DNA of 64,000 bases from Darksidea phi (Eukaryota > Ascomycota > Dothideomycetes > Pleosporales > Lentitheciaceae), in assembly GCA_030770425.1 (NCBI GenBank), contig JASJFT010000085.1:117694-181693 (forward strand). The letters are read 5' to 3'. Below are positions 33,573-45,997 of this stretch, one piece after another. The notes under the pieces are model-generated. The model was given only the letters and a program-made list of their open reading frames with translations, was not told where the DNA came from and searched no databases. Positions within the stretch are counted from its first letter, which is position 1; every line of letters begins with the position of its first letter. The position numbers and the translations under genes were made by a program.

Positions 33573-35383
33573 ATGTTGCTGCTAACAAGTTTCGCTAGCC
33601 TCGTCGCCCTGAGTGCTGCTTTCCCCTCGCTGCGATCCCGGTCAATTGGTTCATATCTGGAAAATAGGCAAAGCGAAGGTGCATCTACTTACGAAGCTCA
33701 TACTATCGAGCAGCCTGTACGAGTTTTTGAACAGATCAAATTGCTTTCAACTAACTGCACAGATCGATCACTTCCCTCACAGCAAACGATATGAACCGCA
33801 TCAGAACGCTACGTTCAAACAGCGATACTTTTTCGACGCCTCGTACTATAAGCCTGGAGGGCCTGTCTTTCTTTACATTGGAGGCGAGACTAGCGGAGAA
33901 AGTCGTTTCTCCAACCTACAAACGGGCAGTACGGGACCGCACTCCTTGACGCGCTTCGTTGAAGCTAAGATTTTTAGTCATCCAAATTCTAATGGAAGCA
34001 ACAAACGGGCTTGGTGTCATCCTTGAGAACCGGTACTACGGAGAGTCGTACCCGTTTAATACTTCAACTACCGATGATCTACGCTTTTTAACTACAGAGC
34101 AAAGTAACCCATCCACGCTCTGTTCCTCCTCGCGGTGATCTAACAGTAGCACAGCAATTGCGGACAATGCGTACTTCCGTCAACACGCCACTTTTCCAGG
34201 CGTAAACGCCAGTCTGAATGGCCCAGAAACACCCTGGATAATGTACGGGGGCAGTCTAGCAGGAGCGCAGACAGCTTTTACGATGAAGACGTACAACTCC
34301 CTTTTCGCTGGAGGAATTGGAAGTAGCGCCACGACCTATGCTACATTGGAGTATCCCCAGTGGTACGACCCGATCATCAGATTCGGACCGGCCGACTGCA
34401 TCTCAAGGATTGTCGATATAGTGGACAAAATTGACCAAATCATTGAGTCCGGAAACAAAGAAGCTATTCAAGAACTGAAGACCGTGTTTGGTCTAGCCGC
34501 GCTGCAGAATATTGGTGATTTTGCGCAGACGATCAGTTATCCAAGTATATCTTTCCCTTCGCACAGTCTTGTGTCAGCAACAATATGAACTAATGAGTGG
34601 ATAGTCGGTGGGCCAATGTTCTATCCCACGAATACCTGGCAAGAGCTCAATTGGGCACCTGGCCACGGATCCGAAGACTTCTATCACTTCTGCTCGAATG
34701 TGACCAACCCATCTCCTTCCGCCTCAACCGCAGAAATAGACAATCTCCTCTCCAAATATACTCACGGTGAACCATGGACCGGCCTAGGCGGCTACGTATC
34801 CTATGTAAAAACAACGCTTCTACCCCTTTGTGAGAGCGGCGAGTACGCAAGCACGAACGACGGATGTTTCGGCCTCTCCCAAAATGCCTCGTACTGGTCC
34901 GACACACAAAACAGCAACGATAGAAGCTACCTTTACACGTCCTGCACTGAAATAGGAGCGTTTATAGGTGCCCCAAAACATGGCCCCTCTCTCATCTCGC
35001 GCGTTCTTCACGCTCCGTATACACAGCAATGGTGTACATGGGCGTTCTCACCGGGCGCCCACAACCACATACCGCCGACACCTAATCTGAATGAAACCAA
35101 TAAATACGGCGGTTATAACGTTCAAGCTCCCAAGCTAGCGCTTATTGATGGCGGCGTTGATGTATGGGTCGATCTGTGTTATCATTCGCACCTGGCGGGA
35201 AAGACTAGGATCAGTAGTGATCTGCATCCCAGCTATTTGATTGCAGGTGGTGGCCATCACTGGGATAGCACTGGAATTAAGAATATCACTGCCGAGCCGG
35301 ACTACATCCGAGAGGCGCATCTGTGGGAGATCAGGACGGTGAGGAGGTGGGTAGCTGAATGGGGCAGTAAGAGTGCGTATTGA
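33573..35383 (+). CDS. Secreted serine peptidase, family S28 (prolyl carboxypeptidase type)
   Basis: Extracellular exopeptidase that cleaves Pro-containing peptides, often at acidic pH. Exons 33573-33716, 33763-33928, 33978-34103, 34155-34544 and 34605-35383 give 534 aa; every junction restores family sequence (EQP|IDHFP, LQTG|IIQ, TTEQ|TIADN, YP|IGGPMFYP). A signal peptide covers about residues 1-17. The catalytic Ser is Ser179 in GGSLAGAQ; the family usually has GGSYAG, so Tyr is replaced by Leu. Asp (LALIDGGVDVWVD) and His (GGGHHWD) candidates follow near the C-terminus. Several N-glycosylation sites are present. The gene is intact despite the many small exons. Confidence 0.92.
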
Positions 35384-36416
35384 ACGTTAGACCACCAATC
35401 ATGAATAATGTCGAAATATCGAATATTTCTCTCTTACTATGCTGCAACCAACAATTGTGTGCTCGGAAGATAAATTTTATGAACAGCCAGCACCGTCGCA
35501 ATGGGCATTGGATTAGCGAGTTAGGCGGTCTAAGGGCTGCTGATTATGCGATTCGTTTCCCGTTACCACCATAACATATCTTCCTAGCGATTAATTTCGT
35601 TGTCGCCTCTACTTTTTTCAGTTTCATACAGCTTCCTGATCGTGAGGAGAACAATCGCGGTGGAATAAGATTCTACCAAGTAAGAGATCTACGAATGCTA
35701 ACCCGCATAAATCACCTTGATAAACTTCAAAGCCCTGTAATTCTTCCAATAATGGGTCATTTGTTTTCTCTGAACGTTCCAAAGCATCCGAGATAGGATA
35801 ATATTACTAGATTAGCAACCGCCCATTGCACGATTTTGACATCTCGTACTTTGCAAACCCATTCCACGAACGGAAACTGCAGTCGAATTTCTGATCGCCG
35901 AAATCACTTATTTTGACATGATGTAGCATAAGGTTGGTGGCTGTTGTAGGGTGGGAGTTGTAGAAAATCGACCCCGCCCTATTTCCTTGATAGCATCGAA
36001 ATGTCATCGCATTAAATAGTAGAAATTTCCAAAAGTGCTTAATACTATGCAAAGATTTTTGTTCAAACTGTAACTTACATACTGTAGATTTTGCTGTTTA
36101 TAACTGATATTGTGCTTGTTATAGTATTTCCCGGATTCGAAGCTCCACAAGAGCAGTGCACGCGGAATTGCGAAGGGGATAGCGTATGAGCTTGTGAGGT
36201 GCGAAACCAGTGCATCGTCGGATCGGAAGCACTGCCTTAAGCGGATACCTCGAAATGGCATGCCGGCTTTGTCATATTGAGCACTAAAAAAGCCGAGTAG
36301 ATGAACGGGGCGAAACTACATATTAATTTGGCTAAAGTATACGGGCCCAAGGCTCAGCTTGTTATCCATCAACATCACTTGAATCTTTTCCCGCACCTCG
36401 AGCCTTCTCCCTTACC
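35384..36416. other. Intergenic
   Basis: Between the S28 and AA9 genes, moderately AT-rich. No supported gene on either strand. Confidence 0.45.
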
Positions 36417-37516
36417 ATGAAGTCGCTTATCAGAACTCTTACTTTTCTTTCGGGATTTCAACAAGTCAACGCTCATTGTGAGTTTTCTAAAATATTCAAT
36501 TTCCAGAGGCTGACAGCATTTGCATAGACTACTTCAACTATCTCATTGCCAATGACACTATTTTCCCAAGATGGCGATACGTTCGGTAAGCAAGAATCGC
36601 GAGAAATATGCACTACTTTCTCGCGCCCATATTGATCAAACCCCTAGTCCTGTCCTAAATGAAACCGGCCTCCCAGACACCCAAGTTCTGCCCTGGCCGA
36701 TGTACGATATCTCGTCTTCCGACTACCGATGCGGTCACAACGCCACAGGCACCGGTACAATGACCGAGCTCGCAACTCTAGTTGCAGGCAGTAAAGTTGG
36801 GTTTCGGCCAAGCCTTTACAACGTTGGGGTCCGTCAAATTTAGTCCTCTAACTGCGCTGTCTTCATTCCGATCAAACCACGCTGTGGAACCTCCTTTGGT
36901 GAAGCAATTAGACTAATATTAAAGATAGCGAGGAATGACTGCTTGGCACGACGGTCCCTTACAAGCGTACCTTAGTCGCAGCCCGGAGCAAACGCCCGAC
37001 GGCTTGAAGAGGTGGGATGGCGATGGCGAATACTTCAAAATTGCTGAGAGCAGACCCGAGGACCCGAAAGGCTGGTTCTATAATACTTACAGAAGCAACA
37101 ACACTGTCAACACGGTGAGGAACTCTTTGATCCCTAGGACCCAGCATCACTCTCAAACCTCAGACGACTGACTGTATACGCAGTGGAACTTTACGATTCC
37201 TGGTACCACACCACCTGGTCTTTACCTTCTCCGGGCTGAGAGCATTTATCCGTCCACGACGTTCAATCGAACGCAGTTCTACGCTAGCTGTGCGCAAGTT
37301 GAGATCATAGGCCCCGGAGGCGCTAGGACAGAGCCAGGGTCGCGGGTGAAATTTCCAGGGGCTTTTGACCATTACCATCCTGGTATGTTGGTTTGTTATG
37401 AGAAGTCATTTGGTATTTCGCTCGGGCTAATGAAACTAGGGGTGTGGATCACCGAAGAAGTGCGGAAGAACTTGAGTCTGTATGAGTATCCTGGACCGAA
37501 GGTGTGGACTGGATAG
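36417..37516 (+). CDS. Secreted AA9 lytic polysaccharide monooxygenase
   Basis: Copper enzyme that oxidatively cleaves cellulose or related beta-glucans. Exons 36417-36477, 36528-36585, 36648-36828, 36929-37114, 37184-37382 and 37440-37516 give 253 aa. The signal peptide ends at VNA, leaving His20 as mature residue 1 (HYYFN), the first brace ligand. The second His is His107 (WHDGPLQAYLS). The axial Tyr and the active-site Gln are in RTQFYASCAQVEI, and the C-terminus has the family's YPGPKVWTG. No CBM1 follows. The third intron uses a weak GTCCGT donor and is the longest (100 nt); the residues right at that junction (YNVG|RGM) are less certain than the rest. Region L2 is short. Confidence 0.88.
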
Positions 37517-38634
37517 ACTACAGAAGAAAAGGTAGGACAAGGCAAGCTACACTGCTAGCTAGGAGTATCATTCTACTTTCAATGTTCCATCTATTGCGTG
37601 ATATACAGATTATCCTTCTGATATCTTTGGATCAAACCCGTGTTAGTTCTCGGTACCCTCTGAACCACAACTAAAAACAATCGACACAGGCTTCTAGGAT
37701 ATACATATGGTCTGCGCTGCTGAGGTTGTCAAATAGAACTTTAAGTTCTTGTTGTATAGTACCACTTGGGCGCTATCTCTCACCGACTCAGTGAAACAAG
37801 CTGTGCAGCCTCTCCTGATGGAAGCACCGATTTATAATTCATCATAGTAGCTTGCGCGCCGCCCCATCGGCAACCTAGAGGGTCAGAAAACAATGGCTGT
37901 CTTTCTCGACCAATTACGCGGCTTAAGTTTTTGTGGGGCTGATTATCGCCCGCAAAACGAACGCGAGTAGCAACAACAAACTAAAGGCGTCTAATATGCA
38001 TATGTAAGGCCTTCTCTTAGCTGAATTTTTTTAGCAGGTTTAGTACGAGCTTCGTAACCAATGAAAGGCCTTAAATACACGCTCAACGCGTGATGGCTAC
38101 CATCCAGGACGGCACATTCCTTTGCAAGGCACCGTACGGGTTCACCCACCGTACACGTGCCACTCTCTGTTGTGATTCCTATCACACTATTCGCATAATC
38201 AGTGGAAACATCTCTGCTTGGCGAATGCGACGGCTACTGCTCACTCAATTGTAACATGCTAACTGGCATGACCACTACCATGGCGTGTTATGTGTCAGCA
38301 TGGCGGTATGCATGCACGAAAGAGTTTTCGCCCGCGAAAACCACACAACCAATGCACTGCGAACCCTGGTGACAAGTGTCTTTGCTTCTGCATATGCCAA
38401 GCTGAGACTCGCTCTATGAGTGGCTATCTGTGCTGCGAGGCGGTAAGCGAGAATGCATGCGACCGCATCCTCGCCAATCATGTAGTGTCGCATGGTCGCA
38501 GAACCAGCCCCTTCGGGGCGCACACTAAGAGTTCTTTGTGATACAAAATCACTTGCCGGGCCGGCTTATCATTTCCCAATCACAGTCACATTCCCTTCCA
38601 CGCACTATCTAGCCATCCTTCCCTCTGCGCAGTA
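37517..38634. other. Intergenic
   Basis: 3' flank of the AA9 gene and 5' flank of the permease gene. No gene, repeat or RNA recognised. Confidence 0.45.
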
Positions 38635-40498
38635 ATGGATAGCAAATTCCCAAAGGAAACATCGACGAACGCCGATATCCATACCAGCATCGAGCTGGCG
38701 AATGCTGTTGCTGTGGGCGAGAAGTATGGCACTCAGCAAGACAAGATAGATATGGATCGAATGGGCAAGCTACAACAGCTAAGGGTAAGGTCGTGCGACG
38801 TTCTCGATAATAGGCTGATGCGCTGACAAAGAACCGATTAGCGAGACTTCAAATTTTTTTCAATATTTGGTTACGCTGTTATTTTGGGCAGCACGTGGGA
38901 ATATGCTTTAGTGTACGTGATGCTATGACTTCTAATGGTACCAAACCCTCAGGCACTGACATACGTTCTGTTCCAGTATTATCGGCATCTCTTTGAATAA
39001 CGGAGGACCTGCTGGCGGTATATGGATGTTCCTTACTGTCTGCTTTGGCATGTTCTTCGTTATGCTTTCGATGGCAGAAATGGCATCAATGTCAGTACCA
39101 CAAGCATCGAAAGTCTTTAGTAAATTGCTCACCGACCGAACAAAGGGCCCCAACATCCGGCGGTCAATACCATTGGGTCTCCGAAATAGCACCAAGGAGT
39201 CACCAAAAGTTTCTCAGCTATATCGTCGGTAGGGCGCCTTTCAGTGTAAGCCTAAGAGCACAGTATTGACTGAGCGCTTTAGGGTGGATGTGCGTCATTG
39301 GGTGGCAAGCAGCTATGGCTACCACGGCTTTCGCAACGACTCAGCAGCTACAAGGCTTGATCGCTTTGAATTCGCCATCCTATGTTATCACAGGATGGCA
39401 CAGCACCCTTTTTGTCATCGTTATTACCGCTTTCGCCATTCTTTGGAACACGGTCTTCGTCCGAAAGCTTCCATTGGTGGAGGCTGTCGGGCTCATCCTT
39501 CACGTCTTCGGCTTCTTCGGCTTCGTTGTCGTACTATGGGTAATGGGTCCGCGCTCAGACACAAAAACTGTGTGGACTAAATTCGAAGACAACAGCGGGT
39601 GGGGTAACACGGGAGTTGCTACACTCGTTGGCATCCTTGGTCCTACCCTAACACTCATCGGCTCTGACTCCTCCTGTCATCTATCTGAGGAGTTGAAGGA
39701 TGCCGGGTGGAGTCTCCCAAGAGCTATGGTAGCTACAGCACTTGTGAATTATTCACTAGGGTTCATTATGACAGTAACCATCATGTCAAGATTGGGAAGC
39801 GACATACCCGCAGTCCTTACTACGCCATTGGGCCAGCCGTGGATCCAAGTTTTACTCAATGCCACTGAGTCGAAAGTGGGAACATCAATTATGACGGCAA
39901 TTCTTTGCCTTCTTTTCCTGTTCTGCTCGATCAATCAGATCACCACTTCCTCACGTCAGCTTTTCGCCTTTTCCCGCGACAAAGGCCTCCCATTCTCAGA
40001 CTTTCTCGCTTATGTAGGATATGCCTCCGTCCCGCCGACATTGTCTGGAGCTAACAATTCCACCAGGTGCGTCCGGGCTGGGATGTCCCTGTCAATGCAG
40101 TCATGGCTACGCTATTCTTCACAGCGCTCCTATCCCTCATAATCATCGGCTCGACAATCGCCTTCAATGTTATCACCTCTCTTGGACAGGTCGGTCTTAT
40201 CTCGTCTTACCTGATTGCTATTGGTTGTATTCTCGCAAAGCGTTTGCGCGGAGAACCTCTTCTTTCATCTCGATTCAGTCTTGGTAGAGCTGGAATCCTT
40301 GTAAATGTGATCGCTATGGTGTTCTTGTCTGTGGCGTTCATCTTCTCCTTCTTCCCTAGTGCGCCGAAGCCGACTCCCGAAGGTATGAATTGGAGCTCTC
40401 TTATCTTTGGGTTCATACTATCTTTCTCGTTGATCTATTACTATGTCTTTGGAAGGCATAATTACGTGGGGCCAGTGGAGTATGTCAAGAGGCAATAG
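38635..40498 (+). CDS. Amino-acid/GABA/choline-type permease (APC superfamily)
   Basis: Plasma-membrane transporter coupled to protons. Exons 38635-38784, 38842-38912, 38977-39090, 39146-39228, 39283-40013 and 40067-40498 give 526 aa. The family pattern is clear: SIFGYAVILGSTWEY, GGPAGGIWMF, AEMASMAPTSGGQYHWVSE, IGWQAA, SRQLFAFSRDKGLPFS and VRPGWDVPVNAV. About twelve hydrophobic helices and short charged termini are visible. Fungal members of this branch (Uga4/Hnm1/Bat1-like) move GABA, choline or other amines; the substrate cannot be told from sequence. The fourth splice acceptor (AAAG at 39145) is weak but restores the conserved TSGGQYHW. Confidence 0.92.
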
Positions 40499-41320
40499 TC
40501 TGAGGGCTTGGGGAGCGAAACTGAATCCCCTTTACGACATTCGATAACTACGCCTTGAAATAGTAAGATAACAGGTTGAACATGAATATCTTAGTCTGCG
40601 TAGGTTTGTGATGTTGGTGATTACTCAATGGGAATGTGAGAAACTTTTGATCTTCAGGCGCTTGTTTTTTGATATGGAGAACGAGGTGGATTTTGGGTAG
40701 AGTCAATCTTTCTTCGCTCAAGGCTCGCCCGGACAAATTTATCTTCCAATAAGTTGGGCTAAATTGCCTCCTTGTGGGTTAACGATATCTTGGCGCTCTA
40801 TGAACTTCCATACATTTCACGGGAGAACGTGCTGTGAAGACTGAAAAAGGTGACCGACGTAACGGTGATTGCAGAGCTATTGATGGTTTTTTTGGGAAGG
40901 GGAAAATGGATTAGCCCGGTCTTTCAAGAACTTTAAATACGTATTCATTAGAATAAGGATGGAACTGTAGCGACAAATTCAACTAGTACCCGGGGGCGGC
41001 TTTTTGGTGCTGTAATTCAACCTAGGTAGACCTCGGCACGATCCATGGATGAGTCTCGCGGCTGGAATAAAAGCTAACAATGTATAAACGCATTTTCCCC
41101 CAACAATGTATCTATCTATTCTCTGCGGGTTTTGGGTAGCGAGGGCCCTGAAAGTGAGCATAAGTGCGAAGTGCGGATTCGTCTTTTTGCTTTTAGTCAG
41201 ACTCTTATCAGATTACCGTCGACTTACACGCGTCAAGATCTTGCAGTCCAGTTCTCTGTCGTAGAGATGCAGTCGGGACGCAAATGCTCGACCTCAGGGT
41301 TATTGTAATACGAACCTTCC
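40499..41320. other. Intergenic at the edge of the repeat-rich island
   Basis: 3' flank of the permease gene followed by sequence without genes. Marks the transition to relic-rich DNA. Confidence 0.45.
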
Positions 41321-41634
41321 TCAGTAACTGCACCTATACGAACAGAGGCTTTTTGGTGGCGTTGGCACGACCAACGAAACGCTCACGACCTCTATGGTGC
41401 GCTGAGCGGTGTCCAGCCTTCGCTTAAAGATTTGGTGACGCCCAATCACCTCTCTTTTAAGACGGAACGGGCACCCCTCTCGGTGAGTAAACTTGGTCAC
41501 ACCTGCTTGGCGACTTGGGATGTGCATAGCGGTTCCGAACGGCTGAAACTTGAGAAATTGCTTTGTCGCGTTACCGTACCAGCGAAACATGGAGTTGATA
41601 GTCTGAGATAGTTCAGCCTTATTTGCCTTATTGA
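41321..41634 (-). pseudogene. Downstream half of a split, decayed HET-domain gene
   Basis: Read leftward from 41634, codons give INKANKAELSQTINSMFRWYGNATK, the HET segment that normally follows WIDTCC; the first 20 residues suffice to identify it. After NATK the family reading is lost and the frame continues to 41321 with only faint resemblance, implying frameshifts. The upstream half, ending in FWIDTCC, lies 5.1 kb away at 46744-46966 on the same strand. Confidence 0.7.
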
Positions 41635-41644
41635 TACAAACTCA

Positions 41645-43191
41645 ATCTATACTTGCGACAACATCGACTTTGTTCAACCACTTACGTGGCCTGTGAGTTT
41701 TACCGCTTAGCTTATGTTGCAGATCTCATATACTCCTTTCTTCTAACATTTGAAACCACGCACATCCCTGTGGTCAGACTGCTCAGGCTCGGGGGCCCGA
41801 AATAGACCTGCCCCTTCCTCTTCCCACTCACGTAAGATGTAGAGATAAATCGCTAATAACCAACAGATAATTATAGCTCCGCACTAAAACTATAAAATAA
41901 CTACTTTTCTACTCAATTAATTCTTAGTATTCTCGGTACTTCTCTCAAAATATCATAGCTATATTTGATAACTTGGGGTTAAGAGGTGCTTTGTTGAGTT
42001 GTATGTGCTAAGCTATTTAAGTACGAGTAGTAATAGACTAATTGGCTAGTGTGTTAATACGGGACTACCAGCTCAAAGCTACATTGCTCAGTAGTCACTC
42101 AGGAAGCAATCTTCGTCGGAACATCGTCTTTGGCAAGCAAGGCTTTCGTCAAGCTAAACTTTCTGTTGTCGCTGGTATATTGCAGTCGTATCTCGTTGTT
42201 GAGCTAGGCTCGGATGTGGAGGTGGGTCGCAGACGATTCAGTCGCGCTGTTGATCGTTTGCTCGGTCATTCGATCGTCGGGGATCTTATTCGAGGAAACT
42301 ACGAGTGTGGGTGCAGGATCAGATCGCGATGCTCGAAGTTACGTTGAGAGCAAGACAGGAGAACAACAACACAACGAAGTGCGCAGCCTGCACGGGGGAG
42401 ACGCAAGGCTGAACATGTTCATGATTAGTGAGAAGGTGGAGTCTGCGCCTAGTCAGCAAAACTTGAGAGCTAGTGGTCAAGTACCATAACGAAGAATATA
42501 ACTCTCGTCATTTCGACCTCATCGTAAAATAACGAAATTAGATCTCACAGAATGTTTAGAGTCAGAGAAATTTTAGATTCAGTCAACTTAGTCGCGATAT
42601 CTTCAGTATTTCTGAAGGGTTTTCCCGCAGTGATAGTGCTGTTCTGTCCTGGTGTTGTATGTCTAGCTACGCCTCGTTGCAATCATGCGCCAGCAGTCCC
42701 GACTTTGCTTGCTCAGGTAAACCCTCAGGTTCAGTTCAATATCGCATTAGCTGTGCATCTAAGGTATCGTTTATTTGCTAGACCTAGACTGCGTAGACTG
42801 CCCAGGCACACGAAGTGGAACTTGAGAGCTAAAGAGACCAGGACAGAATTCCGTGAATGGAAGCGAAGGAACGATGAAGACCGATGTGTCAAGCATATGA
42901 TTAATAAAGCGTTAATAGAGATCAAACGGGTCGAGAAGTATTGAAATGGTGTTTTAAGGATATCATATGAACCTAATGTCGATTATGGCTGTTTACTACG
43001 TATGAATTCCCCCTGGGTTCAAAGTTTCAAGGATCATCATGTTCTGAGGGAGAAGATATCGTATATGACGTAGAGCTTCTGTAAGGTTGTGGTTTCAAGA
43101 TTGAATTCGTTTCTGACGCTCAGCGGCGTATGGTCAATATCTACATCCTTTGATAGACCCACATTGATCCCCAACATTTTGTTGGTCCTGC
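41645..43191. other. Gene-poor DNA inside the insertion
   Basis: AT-rich at 41830-42010. Open frames at 42042-42347 and 42552-42944 (the latter ATG-started, 130 codons, basic C-terminus) match nothing I know. Confidence 0.4.
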
Positions 43192-43466
43192 CTCTCGCGT
43201 CGCGAAAAAAGCCGGCACTAAGCACAGGCCATCCTACCTCACCAAGCTGCGCTGGGGCTGGCGACCTAGTCATATCAACCAGACTGTATGAGACAGTAAT
43301 ATCGACTTTTACGCGTATTTTTCAATAAAACCTGTCTCTCGAGGTCTAATAGCAATGTCGAGTCGGCAAAAAAGACGCTTGCGCCAGCGGTTTTCAACGC
43401 CACCTATGGAATTTGGTGAGGTAGGGTGGCCTGTGCTTAGTGCCGGCTTTTTTCGCGACGCGAGAG
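43192..43466. repeat. 275-bp inverted-repeat element (MITE-like)
   Basis: Arms of about 53 nt at 43192-43245 and 43412-43466 are reverse complements with one G/A difference. A 5-bp direct repeat CCTGC flanks both sides (43187-43191 and 43467-43471), as expected for a target-site duplication. The arms can be translated (GEVGWPVLSAGFFRDAR), so an inverted duplication of coding sequence is an alternative. Confidence 0.55.
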
Positions 43467-43471
43467 CCTGC

Positions 43472-43885
43472 CCATATCTCCTCGAATCGGAAGGTGAGTA
43501 GAAAATCTGCTGCCTAGCATGAGACCAATTCCATGCAGGGACAGGGGATGCGTTTCATGAGCCACCACAAGGTCTAAGCCTCACTACTGTGCCTCACTAC
43601 TGCGCCTCCTCGGTTTGAGTTTTAATGAACATCAACCTGACGTATAATCATCGACTCCTGTTGTAATTTTTTTTGGCAACACGAGACAGCTTGTACAATT
43701 TCTGCTTCATACTCTTGCTTCCCAGAACATGTTTCTAGACCGCTAGTGGTATTCACCGTTACGCTACACCAGAACTTGTGTTGGGGAAGCCATAGTATTT
43801 ATTCTTTGGGAAGATTATATTGTGGAACGCGAACTACATAACGAATTTAGCAGGGAGACGATCGTCATTTACAACAATAACGAAC
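43472..43885. other. 5' flank of the HET gene
   Basis: Contains a short direct repeat of CCTCACTACTG near 43580-43600 and a T-run near 43668. No gene. Confidence 0.4.
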
Positions 43886-45997
43886 ATGAGTAGCTCAACC
43901 AAGCGGCAAGCTGAGGACATCCTGTTGCGGCATACAAAGCATCCGCGGACTGCACTTGGCCACCGAAAGGCGGTCGGGGAAAATTTTGACCGAATATGTC
44001 ATGGATGTCAGAAGATCGATTTCGATGCAATCTTCAGAGAAGATAGAAGAGATAAACGCCTCTACAAGATCTGGGGAGGAAAATGGTTCGATTTGTCCCA
44101 CATTGGACCTGGCAGAAATTGTGCTTTATGTCAATTCTTCTACGACACAAGAGAGCCGCCATTGGACGAAAGCACAGTAGATCCGACTTATCGCCTTCGC
44201 ATCTTCCCGTTGAACGACGAACTAGGTGCGTGGCAGCTTAATATCGATAATTCGCCAGGGTTCATGGTTGTTCCCATCCGGGAGAGCAATGGGATTTCAC
44301 GCCCAAAGACTAGTGGCATCATCATGGAGCATTCAAATTCATTAGAGACCTTTCGTGGCCGCCAAATAAAACCTCAAGTCGATCTTTCCATTATCAAGGA
44401 ATGGCTCCAATTTTGCGACACCCACCATAAGGCCCTCTGCAAGCCCAAAACTAAAATGCGAGTTCCAGAAGGATTTTGCGTAATCGATTGCGGGACGCGT
44501 AAAATCATTCCTTGGAAGAATGTCAATAGACATGAACAATATGTGGCGCTTAGCTATGTATGGGGTACATCGAACGATGAAGCTTTAGCGCAAGACGGGG
44601 CCATCCCTCGCACCGTGCCGCGTACAATCGAGGATACCATTCTTTTAACAACGAAACTGGGATATCAGTATCTCTGGATAGACCGGTACTGTATTGCCCA
44701 CGGCGATCCTGCGCATAAACAGAAACAAATCCAGAGTATGAATGAGATTTACCATCATTCCATCATTACTATTGTCGCTGCAGCGGGAGATGATCCTTAT
44801 CACGGACTGCCTGGAATTGGAGTGGTAGAAAGAGAGCCTCAGCCATGTGTAAATGTTGGAGGTAGATCTCTGATATATACTCCATTTGCAAAAGAAGAAA
44901 TTCTGCAATCAAAATGGAACAGTCGGGGTTGGACCTACCAGGAAGGGCTGCTCTCTCGCCGAAAAGTTGTCTTCACAGCCACGCAAGTGTACTTTCAATG
45001 CAGCGCTATGCATTGTCTCGAAAGCATCGATGCGTCTCTGCAGGAGCTACATATACACAAGAACATTCGAATGCGGGACATGGTGAATATCTCCCGAGTC
45101 TTTCCGCTCCGTGGACTCGGCAAATATCCTGGAGACTTCCAAGAACGGCTCAATGAGTACCTCCAAAGGTCTCTGACGACTGAAATGGACATACTAGATG
45201 CATTCAAGGGAGTTCAAGTGGCTTTTGAGCGAAAATTTTTTACCATGCAAAGTCTCTGTGGCATCCCCATACACAACGGTGAGCTCTCTGGGACCGGTTT
45301 GGAGGCTCTTGTGTTAGGTTTGCTGTGGAGGGGTTATGTCAAGTCTGATATAGAAGGGTCCAGTCCAACGCGGCGAAAATGTTTCCCAAGCTGGACGTGG
45401 GCGGGATGGAGAGTCTCTGAGCTCAATTTTACGACTTCCTGGAGGAGAGAAGGCTGGACAAGAGCAGGCATGACTCCGGAAGCAAGACTTGTGGAAATCA
45501 GTGCGGAGTATGCCGATGGTCTTGTACTACCATGGCTTACAAATCACGAACTCATACTTGCTCGAGACAAGTCAGGATCTTACCCTCTTATTCTCCGAAT
45601 ATACGGTCCGACTATCAACGTGCAGATATTCCCAGATGGCAGATGGTCCGGTAATGACAAGAGCGGGGTTCTGCGATGTATTATGGTCTCGATCTACAAT
45701 CAAGAGAGGCTCAAGAAACTCGTAGGACTTGTGTGTAATACTTACAAGTTTGAGCAGCATAAGAGCAGCCCTGTCCCGTTCACATTACTGCTGCTACATC
45801 GAGAAACTCGGTACAACCATTTTTTATTGCTTTATCAACCAAAGGACTTTACGCACTTTGAGCGCATAGATGCAGTCAATCTAAGTGTATATCACATATT
45901 TGTGAGTGGACATTGGACCGATATTCCTAAAGATCTAGAGTCTGTTTTCCCTAATGCTTTTGATGATTGGAAAGAGCAGGAAGTTCGAATAGGATAA
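43886..45997 (+). CDS. HET-domain protein (heterokaryon incompatibility family)
   Basis: Single exon, 703 aa from the ATG at 43886 (aacATGa); no ATG lies upstream in frame. A Cys-containing N-terminal region (CHGCQKIDF, then CALCQFFYDTRE) is typical of long HET proteins. The HET domain lies at about 218-370: YVALSYVWG, LGYQYLWIDRYCI, QIQSMNEIYHHSIITIVAAAG, then WNSRGWTYQEGLLSRR. The usual WVDQ/WIDT is WIDR here. The C-terminal half has a conserved FPSWTWAGW and no NACHT or repeat domain. HET proteins trigger cell death after fusion of incompatible hyphae, and many are polymorphic; whether this one acts in allorecognition is unknown. It sits inside the 41635-46743 insertion and shows no disabling mutation. 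Confidence 0.88.
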   Translation: MSSSTKRQAEDILLRHTKHPRTALGHRKAVGENFDRICHGCQKIDFDAIFREDRRDKRLYKIWGGKWFDLSHIGPGRNCALCQFFYDTREPPLDESTVDPTYRLRIFPLNDELGAWQLNIDNSPGFMVVPIRESNGISRPKTSGIIMEHSNSLETFRGRQIKPQVDLSIIKEWLQFCDTHHKALCKPKTKMRVPEGFCVIDCGTRKIIPWKNVNRHEQYVALSYVWGTSNDEALAQDGAIPRTVPRTIEDTILLTTKLGYQYLWIDRYCIAHGDPAHKQKQIQSMNEIYHHSIITIVAAAGDDPYHGLPGIGVVEREPQPCVNVGGRSLIYTPFAKEEILQSKWNSRGWTYQEGLLSRRKVVFTATQVYFQCSAMHCLESIDASLQELHIHKNIRMRDMVNISRVFPLRGLGKYPGDFQERLNEYLQRSLTTEMDILDAFKGVQVAFERKFFTMQSLCGIPIHNGELSGTGLEALVLGLLWRGYVKSDIEGSSPTRRKCFPSWTWAGWRVSELNFTTSWRREGWTRAGMTPEARLVEISAEYADGLVLPWLTNHELILARDKSGSYPLILRIYGPTINVQIFPDGRWSGNDKSGVLRCIMVSIYNQERLKKLVGLVCNTYKFEQHKSSPVPFTLLLLHRETRYNHFLLLYQPKDFTHFERIDAVNLSVYHIFVSGHWTDIPKDLESVFPNAFDDWKEQEVRIG

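Noticed and set aside
42552..42944. ATG-started 130-codon frame inside the insertion
   Set aside because: No transposase motifs or other family features; composition does not look coding.
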